A program made the translations under genes and the position numbers. A DNA stretch of 56,113 nt from Limnothrix sp. CACIAM 69d (GTDB taxonomy: Bacteria > Cyanobacteriota > Cyanobacteriia > CACIAM-69d): assembly GCA_001913845.2 (NCBI GenBank), contig MKGP02000060.1, positions 1-56,113 on the forward strand, in the 5' to 3' direction. The notes under the pieces are model-generated. The model was not told where the DNA came from and made no database searches. It saw only the letters and a program-made list of their open reading frames with translations. This document shows positions 44,896 to 55,187 of this stretch, in pieces (position 1 is the first letter of the stretch; the number at the start of each line of letters is the position of its first letter).

Positions 44896-46095
44896 ATGGA
44901 AAGCTGGGCCTATTTGCACTATGCCCTGGCGTTAGAGGCGCTGGATGCCCCGGAACACCTGGAAGACCAAGATCAGAGAACTGATCCGGTGACCGATCGG
45001 GCAACGGGGCAGCTCAATCGAATCACCTCGGGCCGAATGCTCCTGGGGGCGATCGCCCTTGGGGTGTTGTCTTGGCCGCTGCTGGCCGAAGGGGCCCAGG
45101 CCTATAACAGCCTGCGATTCGGCGATCGGGGTTTGGCGGTTCAAAATCTTCAGCAACTGCTCAAGGGGGCCGGGCTGGAAGTGCCGATTACCGCTGAGTT
45201 TGACAGCGCCACGGAATTGGCCCTGCGCAATTACCAACGGCGCACCGGCAAGCTCACCCCCACGGGCGTGCTCGATCGCACCAGCACCATGATGTTGATG
45301 GCGGCCAACGGTGCGCCCGCCCGCCAAACGCCTGCCCCCTACTTGGTGCGCGGAGACCAGGGCCCTTCGGTGCAAGTCCTGCAATGGCGGCTGCGACAGG
45401 CCAGCACCTTTAACCTGCCCCTGTTGGTGACCGGAACCTTTGACGAAGCCACCCGTACCGCCCTGTTGACCTATCAGGCTCAGCACCGGTTGCCAGGAAC
45501 CGGCGTGTTGGATTTGGAAACCCAGGCCAAACTTGATGCGGAAACGGTGGAGCCGCGCAATCCTTGGCGATCGGACGGCCGAGGCGACACGGGCAACACG
45601 AACGATCGGGGGAATCAGCCGGGCGGTTGGCAGCCGGTGATTAACCGTCCGCGCCCGGTGGCTCCGGTGGTGCTGCCCCCGAGCGCTCGCCCCAGTTCCG
45701 AGGTGAACACAGGAAGTTATGGAACCCTGACCGCGCCGATCTATGGGGGCGAAACGAGCGATCGCGTGGCCACCCTCCAAGGCAAACTTCGCACCCTGGG
45801 TTTCCAAAAATCGCGCACCAATACGGGCCACTTCGGCAAAGTCACCCAAACGGCCCTGGTTGCCTTCCAGCGATCGCGCCGCATCCCCGCCACCGGTTAT
45901 GTGGATGCAACCACGGTCAATGCCCTGGCCACCGTGCCTGTTTCCGGCCGCCGAGGCTCTCCCTATTTGCCCGTAAAGCGCCATGTGCGCCGGGCCCGAA
46001 ACTGGGTGCGACCCGCGACCGATTCCAGTTGGCAGCCTGTTTATAATCCCTGTTGCGTGCGGATCTGTGGCCCTGGCTCCGGCGGCTGGCAGTGA
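44896..46095 (+). CDS. Triple PG-binding domain protein
   Basis: A 399-residue protein with three peptidoglycan_binding_1 domains: AYNSLRFGDRGLAVQNLQQL (~71-135), LVRGDQGPSVQVLQWRLRQA (~150-215) and APIYGGETSDRVATLQGKLR (~280-345). A hydrophobic segment (~45-68) ahead of them is a signal or anchor. The first residues (MESWAYLHYALALEALDAPE) are a conserved-looking cytoplasmic tag that recurs in the next gene. The protein probably sits at the inner face of the cell wall. No catalytic domain is present, so it is a wall-binding rather than a wall-cutting protein. Confidence 0.85.
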   Translation: MESWAYLHYALALEALDAPEHLEDQDQRTDPVTDRATGQLNRITSGRMLLGAIALGVLSWPLLAEGAQAYNSLRFGDRGLAVQNLQQLLKGAGLEVPITAEFDSATELALRNYQRRTGKLTPTGVLDRTSTMMLMAANGAPARQTPAPYLVRGDQGPSVQVLQWRLRQASTFNLPLLVTGTFDEATRTALLTYQAQHRLPGTGVLDLETQAKLDAETVEPRNPWRSDGRGDTGNTNDRGNQPGGWQPVINRPRPVAPVVLPPSARPSSEVNTGSYGTLTAPIYGGETSDRVATLQGKLRTLGFQKSRTNTGHFGKVTQTALVAFQRSRRIPATGYVDATTVNALATVPVSGRRGSPYLPVKRHVRRARNWVRPATDSSWQPVYNPCCVRICGPGSGGWQ

Positions 46096-46201
46096 TTGAG
46101 TTTGCAAATGAGCCTGTGATTGACTCTGTGCCCCCGGTTGCGGATGCTGCGGATTGTTTAGGTTTGGATTCTTTGGATTCTTTAGGTCTGGCAGATTATC
46201 T

Positions 46202-46807
46202 ATGGAAAGTCTTGGCTATCCCCACTTGGCAGCGGCCTACCGGTCTGATGTGTTGGAACTCCCGTCCCTAGAAGCGGCCCTCAGTCGGGCGATCGCCTGG
46301 GAGCGCCTGTCGTCCCAAGGTTGGTTGCGCTTTTTGTCATTGCTGCTGACCGTCAGCATCCTAGGCGCGGCGATCGGCCCGGCCTTGGCTGCCGAGCGGG
46401 CGGGCGAAACCCTCCGCAGTGGCGGCGGCGGCGGCGGCGTGGGCGATGGCCCCGCCTTCGTCAACCCTGATCGGCCCGTCACCCAGCCCCTGCCACCCAT
46501 CACCGTTCGCCCTTGCCCCACCTTCAAAACCATCAGCAGCTACGTTTACCGTCCCCCTTATCTTCGCAATAGCGGCGGCTGGGGCGCGGGAGCCGGCCCC
46601 TGCTATAGCTGCGTGGGCGGTCGCAATGTCAACACCAGCCGTTTGCAACAGCGGCTGAAAGACTTGGGCTATTTCCGTTTTCGGGTCACGGGGTATTACG
46701 GCCCGATCACGGAAGCGGCGGTCAAGCGCTTTCAACGGGACTCTGGCTTAGTCCCTGATGGGGTAGCCGGGCCGCGCACCAAGGCTGCTCTCGGTTTACT
46801 GGGTTAA
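46202..46807 (+). CDS. Single PG-binding domain protein (paralogue)
   Basis: A 201-residue protein from ATG 46202, which restores the shared start MESLGYPHLAAAYRSDVLEL; the frame can be extended to 46154. A hydrophobic segment (WLRFLSLLLTVSILGAAIGP, ~41-60) ending in Ala-rich residues acts as signal or anchor. A glycine run (GGGGGGGVG) follows. One peptidoglycan-binding domain (VNTSRLQQRLKDLGYFRFRV to VAGPRTKAALGLLG) ends the protein. Four cysteines (PCPTF... CYSC) may form disulfides. It lies 106 bases after its larger paralogue and the two probably arose by duplication. Confidence 0.85.
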   Translation: MESLGYPHLAAAYRSDVLELPSLEAALSRAIAWERLSSQGWLRFLSLLLTVSILGAAIGPALAAERAGETLRSGGGGGGVGDGPAFVNPDRPVTQPLPPITVRPCPTFKTISSYVYRPPYLRNSGGWGAGAGPCYSCVGGRNVNTSRLQQRLKDLGYFRFRVTGYYGPITEAAVKRFQRDSGLVPDGVAGPRTKAALGLLG

Positions 46808-46821
46808 TTAACCCGATCGCC

Positions 46822-47232
46822 CTAACCTAAATCCCGCTCTAGGGCGATCGCCCATTGGGCCGCGATATCAATTTGGGTGAAGGGAATTTTCATCGGTGGG
46901 CCGCTGTCCTTGCGCACCAGCTCCAAAATCACCTGCTTGGCTTGAGTGGGATATTTCTCGGGGCTGATCGCCTGGCCATCGGCCATGAGCACCACGCCTT
47001 GCACTTGCTCCAGGAAAAGCCGCTGCACCTCGATCGGCCCCTTGCGGTTGGGAATGCCCCAAACCAATTCGCGACCCTTTTGGCCCAGGACGGCGTAAAT
47101 GTCGTATTTGGCGCGATCGAACCCTTTTGCCCAGATTTTGTAAGCCTCTAGTCGTTGGTATTCATTCCAACCGGCATAGGCGAGACCAATAAACAGCCCC
47201 AGGAGGGGCAGCCACATCAAACCATGTTCCAT
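46822..47232 (-). CDS. Membrane-anchored conserved protein
   Basis: A 136-residue protein. The N-terminal helix MWLPLLGLFIGLAYAGWNEY (~6-25) anchors it in the membrane; the rest (FDRAKYDIYAVLGQKGRELV, then VQRLFLEQVQGVVLMADGQA) is soluble, with a small alpha/beta look. I know the pattern only as a conserved cyanobacterial hypothetical protein. It is convergent with the PG-binding paralogue, 14 bases apart. The function is unknown. Confidence 0.7.
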   Translation of the reverse strand: MEHGLMWLPLLGLFIGLAYAGWNEYQRLEAYKIWAKGFDRAKYDIYAVLGQKGRELVWGIPNRKGPIEVQRLFLEQVQGVVLMADGQAISPEKYPTQAKQVILELVRKDSGPPMKIPFTQIDIAAQWAIALERDLG

Positions 47233-47457
47233 AGGGCCGTTGCGGGGGTGGGACTCGGATAATTGGGGAGAAGATCTTGCTGATTTTACGGGTCTTGTGG
47301 GTCTTGCAGATCACCTAGGGTTGAGCACCTCATGATTTCGATTCAAGATCGGGTAGCGCCTGTGAGGTGATGATTTTTGTTGAAAAATTACTGATGTAGC
47401 AAGGCTTTCACCTGTTCATCATTACTGAATTACGGCACGACTCCACCATCAATCAAT

Positions 47458-47689
47458 AGACCTCTTGCATCAATCAAGAACCTCATCCCAAATCCCGCTC
47501 CCAGATCCCTGATTGACTGAAAAAACACTCAAACCCTGGGTTGTTCCGTAGGTTGGGTTGAGCTTTGCGAAACCCAACTCGATCACTGCAAACCTTATTG
47601 CTGTTGGGTTTCGTACCTCAACCCAACCTACGAAATGATCGTTAATTAGCCCATCTTGATCAAAGGGGGTTAATTCGTGCAAGAGGTCT
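47458..47689. mobile_element. 232-bp MITE-like element
   Basis: Perfect 12-base terminal inverted repeats (AGACCTCTTGCA ... TGCAAGAGGTCT), flanked on both sides by AAT (47455-47457 and 47690-47692), a likely 3-base target duplication. It encodes no transposase and contains a large palindrome (47547-47632). The left ~50 bases resemble the element end at 1-138. Its right end lies inside the MOSC reading frame. Confidence 0.8.
47547..47632. repeat. Large palindrome within the MITE
   Basis: Outer 16-bp arms (CGTAGGTTGGGTTGAG / CTCAACCCAACCTACG) and inner 11-bp arms (CGAAACCCAAC / GTTGGGTTTCG), separated by small bulges and a 24-base loop. A related partial copy lies at 23716-23782. Confidence 0.9.
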
Positions 47690-48514
47690 AATGGAGTCCG
47701 ACGCTAACGTTAACCGATCGCCCACCTGCAACATCCTAGATTCGTCGTTGGCGGCGGGAGAATTGGGGTCGATCGCCGGAACTTGGGTATTGATGGCCAA
47801 TCGATAGAAGTGATTAAAACGCGATCGCTCGGCCCAAGGTGGCAGGGTCGTTTGGCGCTGGGCCATGAAAGTTTTTTGAAACTGTGCCGTGGGTTCGCCG
47901 GTTTGACTGTTGCGGGTGGGGACAATGCAGCGCTGACAGGGATTCGTGCCCAAAAATGGCACTGCGCCAATTTGAAACGGGATCCCGTTGCCAGCGGTGC
48001 TGTAGAGCCGTTCTTCCCAAAAAGGCTCCACTTCATCAATTTCCAGGTTGGTTCGCAGCCGATCGCGCAGTTCCGCGACGGTCAAATCGGGAAACCAACT
48101 GGCCACCGTTGCGATCGACCCTGTGCTAATCAGGGTGGGGCCCCAAGCGGCCGGATCATCGGGAAAGCCAGCCTCGCGGTTTTGGGTAATGGTGACCGGT
48201 TGCTGAAAATAGTCACTGAACCAGGCGGCCAATGCTGCCCGATCGTGATCTAAATGGAAGGTGGTGGCGGGCTGGGAATCTGCCTGTAAACGCAGGGTGA
48301 CGAAGCGTTGGGCTAGGTCAAAGGTTGCGCGAATTTGGTGAATGGCGGCATTGCGCTTGCCGTTAATGAACTTGCCTTGGGCATCCAGCAGGGCAAATTC
48401 CCGATCGCCCGCCAAGGATCCCGCTGCCGTCAGGACGGTTCGATCGACCGCCACACCATCCAAGGACTTAATCGGAAACAGGGTGATGCAGGCCAGCCTC
48501 GGATGGGTGGACAT
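47660..48514 (-). CDS. MOSC-domain protein
   Basis: A 284-residue protein from ATG 48514 (MSTHPRLACITLFPIKSLDG; the frame opens to 48550). The MOSC N-terminal beta-barrel (~1-120) is followed by the MOSC domain proper with GTNPCQRCIVPTRNSQTGEP, which holds the conserved cysteine. MOSC domains bind molybdenum cofactor or carry sulfur; relatives include the mARC reductases. The last ~11 residues (IRPLARINPL and the stop) are encoded by the inverted repeat of the MITE, so the original C-terminus was replaced. The upstream Fur-family gene lies 35 bases away on the same strand. Confidence 0.85.
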   Translation of the reverse strand: MSTHPRLACITLFPIKSLDGVAVDRTVLTAAGSLAGDREFALLDAQGKFINGKRNAAIHQIRATFDLAQRFVTLRLQADSQPATTFHLDHDRAALAAWFSDYFQQPVTITQNREAGFPDDPAAWGPTLISTGSIATVASWFPDLTVAELRDRLRTNLEIDEVEPFWEERLYSTAGNGIPFQIGAVPFLGTNPCQRCIVPTRNSQTGEPTAQFQKTFMAQRQTTLPPWAERSRFNHFYRLAINTQVPAIDPNSPAANDESRMLQVGDRLTLASDSIRPLARINPL

Positions 48515-48549
48515 GGGAAGAAGAGAGGTGATCGATGGGGAAACCGGCA

Positions 48550-48981
48550 CTAGCTAGCCTGGGCAGACTGTTGATCGTAGCCGTAAAAATCGATCCGATA
48601 GTCCGCGATCTTGACCCCCGTTTGGGCCTCGATTTGGGCAATCAGCTCCGGCGGCAGGGTCACATGCACATCCACAATTCGGCCGCTGTCGAGGCAGTTG
48701 ATGTGGCTGTGGGGGTCGCTAATGTTGCCGTACAGACGACCATCAGCCCGATCGATACATTCCACAATGCCGTTACGGGCCAGAGCTTCCAGGTTTTGGT
48801 AAACCGAGGTGTGGCCAATATCTTTGCCCCGCCGATTCAAACGGTCATAAATTTCCCGTGCGGATAGGTGTTCCCGATCGTCCCATAGCAGTTCCAAGAT
48901 GAAGCGGCGCTGGCGACTGACGCGCATTCCCAGGGTTTGGCAGCGTTCTAGGGCATCATCAAGCGATCGAATGGGTTTCAC
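48550..48981 (-). CDS. Fur-family transcriptional regulator
   Basis: A 143-residue metal- or peroxide-responsive repressor. The winged-helix domain has RVSRQRRFILELLWDDREHL and HTSVYQNLEALARNGIVECI. The metal site HSHINCLDSGRIVDV keeps the His residues and one cysteine, but the C-terminal CxxC zinc motifs typical of Fur and PerR are not seen, so the regulated metal cannot be fixed. GTG 48981 is the start. Genes of this type are called Fur, PerR or Zur; PerR-like is a guess. It is upstream of the MOSC gene in the same direction. Confidence 0.88.
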   Translation of the reverse strand: MKPIRSLDDALERCQTLGMRVSRQRRFILELLWDDREHLSAREIYDRLNRRGKDIGHTSVYQNLEALARNGIVECIDRADGRLYGNISDPHSHINCLDSGRIVDVHVTLPPELIAQIEAQTGVKIADYRIDFYGYDQQSAQAS

Positions 48982-49349
48982 GGGCAGCTTCTCAGCAGAA
49001 CGGGTTAGACAATTGGGTTAGCGGTCAGGTTTGGGGACGGGCTAGAGAGCAGACGGTCTCTTGACAGCGGCGGGCCATTCGGTGCGGGTGGTTGACCGTG
49101 GGGATTGTAAACCGCTGGGGGATGGGCGATCGAGGCTAGCATTTTTGCGAGCCTTTACCACATCAGGGGGCTATCTCATACCCGGACTGATTTGATTTTA
49201 GCGCACCTCTCGGAAACAATGGTTTGGTGCGAATGGAATGACCCCACGAACACCGATTCCGTTGTTGCGAATATTGACTTTTGCTGATTTTGTGGGCGAT
49301 TTGATCGTGCTACCGATCTAAATCGCCCATTGAGTCAATTGACGGGTGC
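48982..49349. other. Intergenic region, nothing recognised
   Basis: 368 bases upstream of the Fur-family gene and downstream of the lyase gene. A Fur-family operator could be here, but no clear palindrome was found. No gene or RNA was recognised. Confidence 0.4.
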
Positions 49350-50630
49350 TTAAGGCTTGATGGCACTGCCTGCGGGGCCGATCGCCGCCACGGCCGTTTC
49401 CAGGGCGATCGCCGCATGAGTCCAGTGGGTTCCCCCTTGGAAATAGGCCACATAGGGCGCGCGCAGGGGCCCATCGGCCGACAGCTCCGAGGTGCTGCCT
49501 TCAATGAACGTGCCCCCCGCCATCACCACTTGATCCTCATAGCCGGGCATCACGGCCGGCACGGGATCCACGTAGGAATCGATCGGGGAAGCCTGTTGCA
49601 CTGCCCGGCAAAAGGCAATGACCTTTTCGGCACTGCCCAGCTTCAGGGCCTGGATGATGTCGCTTTGGGCTGCGTCCGGAGCCGGATTCACCGGATAGCC
49701 CAGGTTGGCAAACACCCGCGCCGCCAAATAATTGCACTTGAGCGCTTCCCCCACCATTTGGGGAGCCAAGAACAAACCCTGATAGAGCAGTCGGTGTTGG
49801 TCGAAGGCCGCTCCGCCCTCGGAACCGATGCCGGGAGCCGTTAACCGACAGGCCGCTTGTTCTACAAGATCAGCCCGACCGGCCACATAGCCGCCAGCGG
49901 TGACGATCGTGCCGCCGGGATTTTTGATTAACGAACCGGCCATCAGGTCTGCGCCCATGGCGGTCGGCTCGTTGTCCTCCACAAATTCGCCGTAGCAGTT
50001 GTCCACAAAACAGATCGTGTTGGGGTTTTGGTCTTTCACGATCGCCACGATCCGGCCAATGTCGGCAACGGAGAGGCTGGGTCGCCAGTCATAGCCACAG
50101 GATCGCTGGATCGTGACCATCTTTGTTTCTGGGCGAATTGCTTGGGCCAGGGCTTCCCAATCGATCGTCCCGGCCGGAGTTAAATCCAATTCCCGGTAGG
50201 TGACCCCAAAATCCATCAGGGATCCCTGACCGCTGCCCCGTTTGCCAATTACCTCTTCCAGGGTGTCGTAGGGTTTGCCGGCCACGGACAGCAACTCATC
50301 GCCGGGCCGCAGCACCCCAAAGAGGGCACAGGCGATCGCGTGGGTTCCTGAAACGATTTGCACCCGCACGATCGCGGCTTCGGCCTGAAGGGCCCGGGCC
50401 ATGACCCGATCGAGCGTGTCCCGACCCAAATCATCATGGCCATAGCCCGAAACCCCCGCAAAATGGTGGGCCCCCACCCGTTCTGCCCGAAATGCATCCA
50501 ACACGCGCTTTAGCTTGGCCTGCACGGCGCGATCGATTTGCCCGAATCGGGGCCCCAACTCCTCCACCGCCTGTTGTACTACTACTGCCGCCGCATCCAC
50601 CGTGACATTGCCCAAGGTGGACTGATCCAT
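49350..50630 (-). CDS. Methionine gamma-lyase-like PLP enzyme (Alu resistance family)
   Basis: A 426-residue fold-type I PLP enzyme of the family labelled 'aluminium resistance protein' or 'methionine gamma-lyase family'. It shows HHFAGVSGYGHDDLGRDTLD, VSGTHAIACALFGVLRPGDE, ICFVDNCYGEFVEDNEPTAM and the PLP lysine in GSLIKNPGGTIVTAGGYVAG. The frame opens to 50699; ATG 50630 (MDQSTLGNVTVDAAAVVV) fits better. The aluminium link is only a label from early reports; the true reaction is probably a sulfur-amino-acid lyase. It is not in an operon with neighbours on the same strand. Confidence 0.88.
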   Translation of the reverse strand: MDQSTLGNVTVDAAAVVVQQAVEELGPRFGQIDRAVQAKLKRVLDAFRAERVGAHHFAGVSGYGHDDLGRDTLDRVMARALQAEAAIVRVQIVSGTHAIACALFGVLRPGDELLSVAGKPYDTLEEVIGKRGSGQGSLMDFGVTYRELDLTPAGTIDWEALAQAIRPETKMVTIQRSCGYDWRPSLSVADIGRIVAIVKDQNPNTICFVDNCYGEFVEDNEPTAMGADLMAGSLIKNPGGTIVTAGGYVAGRADLVEQAACRLTAPGIGSEGGAAFDQHRLLYQGLFLAPQMVGEALKCNYLAARVFANLGYPVNPAPDAAQSDIIQALKLGSAEKVIAFCRAVQQASPIDSYVDPVPAVMPGYEDQVVMAGGTFIEGSTSELSADGPLRAPYVAYFQGGTHWTHAAIALETAVAAIGPAGSAIKP

Positions 50631-51094
50631 CTGAATCCCCATTACCGAACTAACCCCAAATGGCTGAAATTTTCGTAATTGCGCCCCAAAAATTGCCAAA
50701 ATTAGGCAAGCTTCCCAAAATATCGCTCCGGTGCTCGATCAGGATCACCAACAACGCAGAATTGAGGGGCAAAGATGCGCTGATTAAGGTCAAAACACAA
50801 CCAATCTGAGCAGGTTGATCGCCTGTGATCCCCAATGTTTTCAGGGATCCCTGACTGAGACTGGCATTGATCCCCGGGGCGATCGCGATCGAGAGGTTTC
50901 GCGATCCCAAAAATTCCCTAAACCCCCGATCGCGATCAAGTTGCCCCTCTGCCCCTGCTGCCAATTCCTGAATTTCGCAGCGCCAACCCACACCACCGCT
51001 GAATTTCGGTCAAACTGGATGCGCAGTCCATTGTGAAGAAATTCAAATAGGAAATGATACGCTGATTTAGCGCATCGATGACATAGGTAATTGA
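50631..51094. other. Divergent promoter region lyase / desaturase
   Basis: 464 bases. It must hold the promoters of the lyase gene and the desaturase gene. Near the desaturase start are AT-rich stretches (51040-51070). No operator or RNA was recognised. Confidence 0.4.
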
Positions 51095-51919
51095 ATGACT
51101 GCCGCAACGTCCGCACAGAACTTGCGCCCAGACTGGGGCGTAATTATCTTTATGACGGCGATGCACATCGCAGCCGTCGTGGCATTTCTGCCGCAAAACT
51201 TTAGCTGGGCAGCCGTTGGCCTGATGATCTTCCTCCACTGGGTGACGGGCGGCCTCGGAATTACCCTTGGGTGGCATCGCCTCGTCACCCACCGCAGTTT
51301 CGAGGTTCCCAAGTGGCTGGAGTACTTCTTTGTGTTCTGTGGAACACTCTCTTGCCAAGGTGGCCCCATCTGGTGGGTTGGTTTGCACCGCCACCACCAC
51401 CTGCATTCGGACACGGATCCGGATCATCATGATTCGACCAAGGGTTTCCTCTGGAGCCACATCGGTTGGATGATGTACGAAGTGCCCGCCGAAAGCGAAA
51501 TTCCCCGCTTCACCAAAGATATCGGCGACGATCCTTTCTATAAATTCCTCGATCGTTACTTCCTGCTGCTGCAAATTCCCCTCGCCGCCATCCTGTACCT
51601 GATGGGTGGATGGTCGTTTGTGCTCTGGGGCATCTGCGTGCGGATGGTTTCCCTGTGGCATTGCACTTGGCTGGTGAACAGCGCCACCCACAAGTTTGGC
51701 TATCGCACCTTTGAAGACTCGGGCGATCGCTCAACCAACTGCTGGTGGGTTGCGCTCCTGACCTATGGCGAAGGCTGGCACAACAACCACCACGCCCATC
51801 AATATTCGGCGCGCCATGGTTTGCAATGGTGGGAAATTGATGCCACTTGGATGACGATCCAACTGTTGCAGTTCTTGGGGTTGGCGAAGAACGTCAAGTT
51901 GGTGAAGGCGGAATCGTAA
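51095..51919 (+). CDS. Acyl-lipid delta-9-type desaturase
   Basis: A 274-residue integral membrane di-iron desaturase that places the first double bond (delta-9) in acyl chains, adjusting membrane fluidity in the cold. The three histidine boxes are complete: HRLVTHRSF, HRHHH and HNNHHAHQYSARHG. Four hydrophobic segments are present. Its short length and box spacing match the DesC/acyl-CoA desaturase class. It is monocistronic. A cold-responsive promoter is likely but was not recognised. Confidence 0.92.
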   Translation: MTAATSAQNLRPDWGVIIFMTAMHIAAVVAFLPQNFSWAAVGLMIFLHWVTGGLGITLGWHRLVTHRSFEVPKWLEYFFVFCGTLSCQGGPIWWVGLHRHHHLHSDTDPDHHDSTKGFLWSHIGWMMYEVPAESEIPRFTKDIGDDPFYKFLDRYFLLLQIPLAAILYLMGGWSFVLWGICVRMVSLWHCTWLVNSATHKFGYRTFEDSGDRSTNCWWVALLTYGEGWHNNHHAHQYSARHGLQWWEIDATWMTIQLLQFLGLAKNVKLVKAES

Positions 51920-52265
51920 CTGGGGGTGAGCGGCCGTTCAGCCCCGATCGCTTGACAACGGTTTGAGGAAAATTCTGATTCAATCCCAGCTTGGCCCCAA
52001 AAGCTTCAAAGCTTGATTCAAGAATGGTCTTTAGTCGTTTCAACGCAACGATCTTTAAAACCAGTTGATTAGCCCTCTTTCGCTGTACGGTTGAAAATCC
52101 CCACCATTCAATTGCAAATTGATCGACGGGTTAGCTCAGGTCTTGTCTTGAGCACTTGGAACGTCCCGAACATTCCAAATATCTTGCAGATTTCGGTTGT
52201 TCTGGGCTGGTTTAGTGCTTGGAGCCATCTTTAAGAGTTCAACCCGCGATTAAGCTTTCAGTCTT

Positions 52266-52296
52266 AAAGCAGTGCCCATGGGAGTGCTGCTTTTTT
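52266..52296 (+). terminator. Strong terminator, possibly of a small RNA
   Basis: AAAGCAG / CTGCTTT stem with an inner CCC / GGG, followed by TTTT. It lies 347 bases after the desaturase stop codon, far for a simple 3' end. Confidence 0.75.
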
Positions 52297-52341
52297 GTTG
52301 CCCATTATTTTTTGTTGCCCATTATTTTTTGTTGCCCGTTA
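52291..52341. repeat. 17-base tandem repeat, three copies
   Basis: Three adjacent copies of TTTTTTGTTGCCCATTA; the last has CCCGTTA. It overlaps the T-run of the terminator. Confidence 0.9.
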
Positions 52342-52726
52342 ATTGGGTTGCTCGGTTGCTTGATCAATAAGGTGAGCGATTGTTTTAGGTGGGACTCCAT
52401 TCCCTAGACCAAATCTGGTGAGCCAAGCCCACCGCTTCTGCTTCCGACCCATGAACCAAGGCCCATGAACCCAGTCCCCAAAGCTCCTTGGATGGTTACC
52501 GTCGGGCGACTGCTGACGAATTGGGTATCGTGATTTGCGGATGTCATGACTTGCTGACCAAGGGATTGGTAATCGCCGTTAACGCAAAATCGGCTGGAAA
52601 CTGCCTTGGGCATAGCTTCCAACCGATCGGGTTTTGAGTTTGCTTGGGTGATGCAGGGATCGCTACACTCGCAATTGGGGTAACGATTCCCTCAACAACG
52701 CCCAGGGCAAGGGTTGTGGGCGAGAC

Positions 52727-54490
<1,764 letters not shown>

Positions 54491-54568
54491 TCAACCCTTG
54501 AAGAGCAGCCCTTAAAGAGCAGGGGTCGATCGGGGCGGCTCGGGCCATGGCTTAATTAGCCAACAACA

Positions 54569-54880
54569 TTAGCCAACAACCGCCAGGATGTCTTTTTCAG
54601 AGAGCAGGACGTAATCTTCGCCACCCAGCTTGATATCCGTGCCAGCGTACTTGGAATAGAGCACTTTGTTGCCCGTGCTGACTTCGGGAGCTTGGCGGCT
54701 ACCATCATCGTTGCGCTTGCCAGGGCCCACAGCGACGACTTCGCCAACTTGGGGCTTTTCTTTGGCGTTATCGGGCAGGAGAATACCGCCAGCGGTCTTT
54801 TCTTCAGCGGCGGCGACTTTGACCAATACGCGATCGCCCAAAGGAGTCACGGTCGATACGCTCAACGATACGGCTGCCAT
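54569..54880 (-). CDS. groES: Co-chaperonin GroES
   Basis: The 103-residue lid of the chaperonin. [19 protein letters not shown] holds the conserved start, and the mobile loop region ([18 protein letters not shown]) is intact. The frame opens upstream to 55036, but [15 protein letters not shown] (ATG 54880) is the usual beginning. The CIRCE operator lies 141 bases upstream, so HrcA repression and heat induction are expected. Confidence 0.97.
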   Translation of the reverse strand: MAAVSLSVSTVTPLGDRVLVKVAAAEEKTAGGILLPDNAKEKPQVGEVVAVGPGKRNDDGSRQAPEVSTGNKVLYSKYAGTDIKLGGEDYVLLSEKDILAVVG

Positions 54881-55020
54881 ACAGAATCTGTCTCCAGAGG
54901 TTTGAAGTGAAAAGCTAGACCAATGGTGAAGCGGATAGGCGAAAGGCTGAAAATTCGTTGTTACGCAGTGTTGACTGCGCGGTGCTGACAGGGTGTCTGT
55001 CGCAGCCTGACCAACGGCTT

Positions 55021-55047
55021 TTAGCACTCTCTCCATCCGAGTGCTAA
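55021..55047 (-). promoter_or_regulatory. CIRCE operator of groESL
   Basis: TTAGCACTC-N9-GAGTGCTAA: a perfect match to the HrcA-binding consensus. It is about 140 bases upstream of the groES ATG, so it lies in the leader or overlaps the promoter. Confidence 0.98.
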
Positions 55048-55187
55048 TTTACTGGAGACCCTGGGGCCTGACAACAGACCCCTCTGTACGGGTTCCCGAA
55101 CTGGCAACCAGGGCGTAACTTGGAAAGATCTTGATCGCCCCGCCCGGCACACCTCGCCAATCACCCTCAGCCCCACTGCATTGCCCC

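Larger units (their letters stand above)
51920..52726. other. 807-bp intergenic region with terminator and repeat
   Basis: Lies between convergent desC and groEL. It contains the hairpin-plus-T-run (52266-52296) that immediately precedes a tandem repeat (52291-52341). The hairpin is 350 bases from desC, so the part between could encode a small RNA. No protein-coding frame looks real. Confidence 0.5.

Noticed and set aside
44932..46107. 391-residue minus-strand frame opposite the PG-binding gene
   Set aside because: Shadow frame; the plus-strand product has clear domains and a signal segment.
55086..55101. GTTCGGGAACCCGTAC on the minus strand, K-box-like
   Set aside because: The first half resembles the cyanobacterial K-box, but the spacing of the later bases does not fit the consensus.
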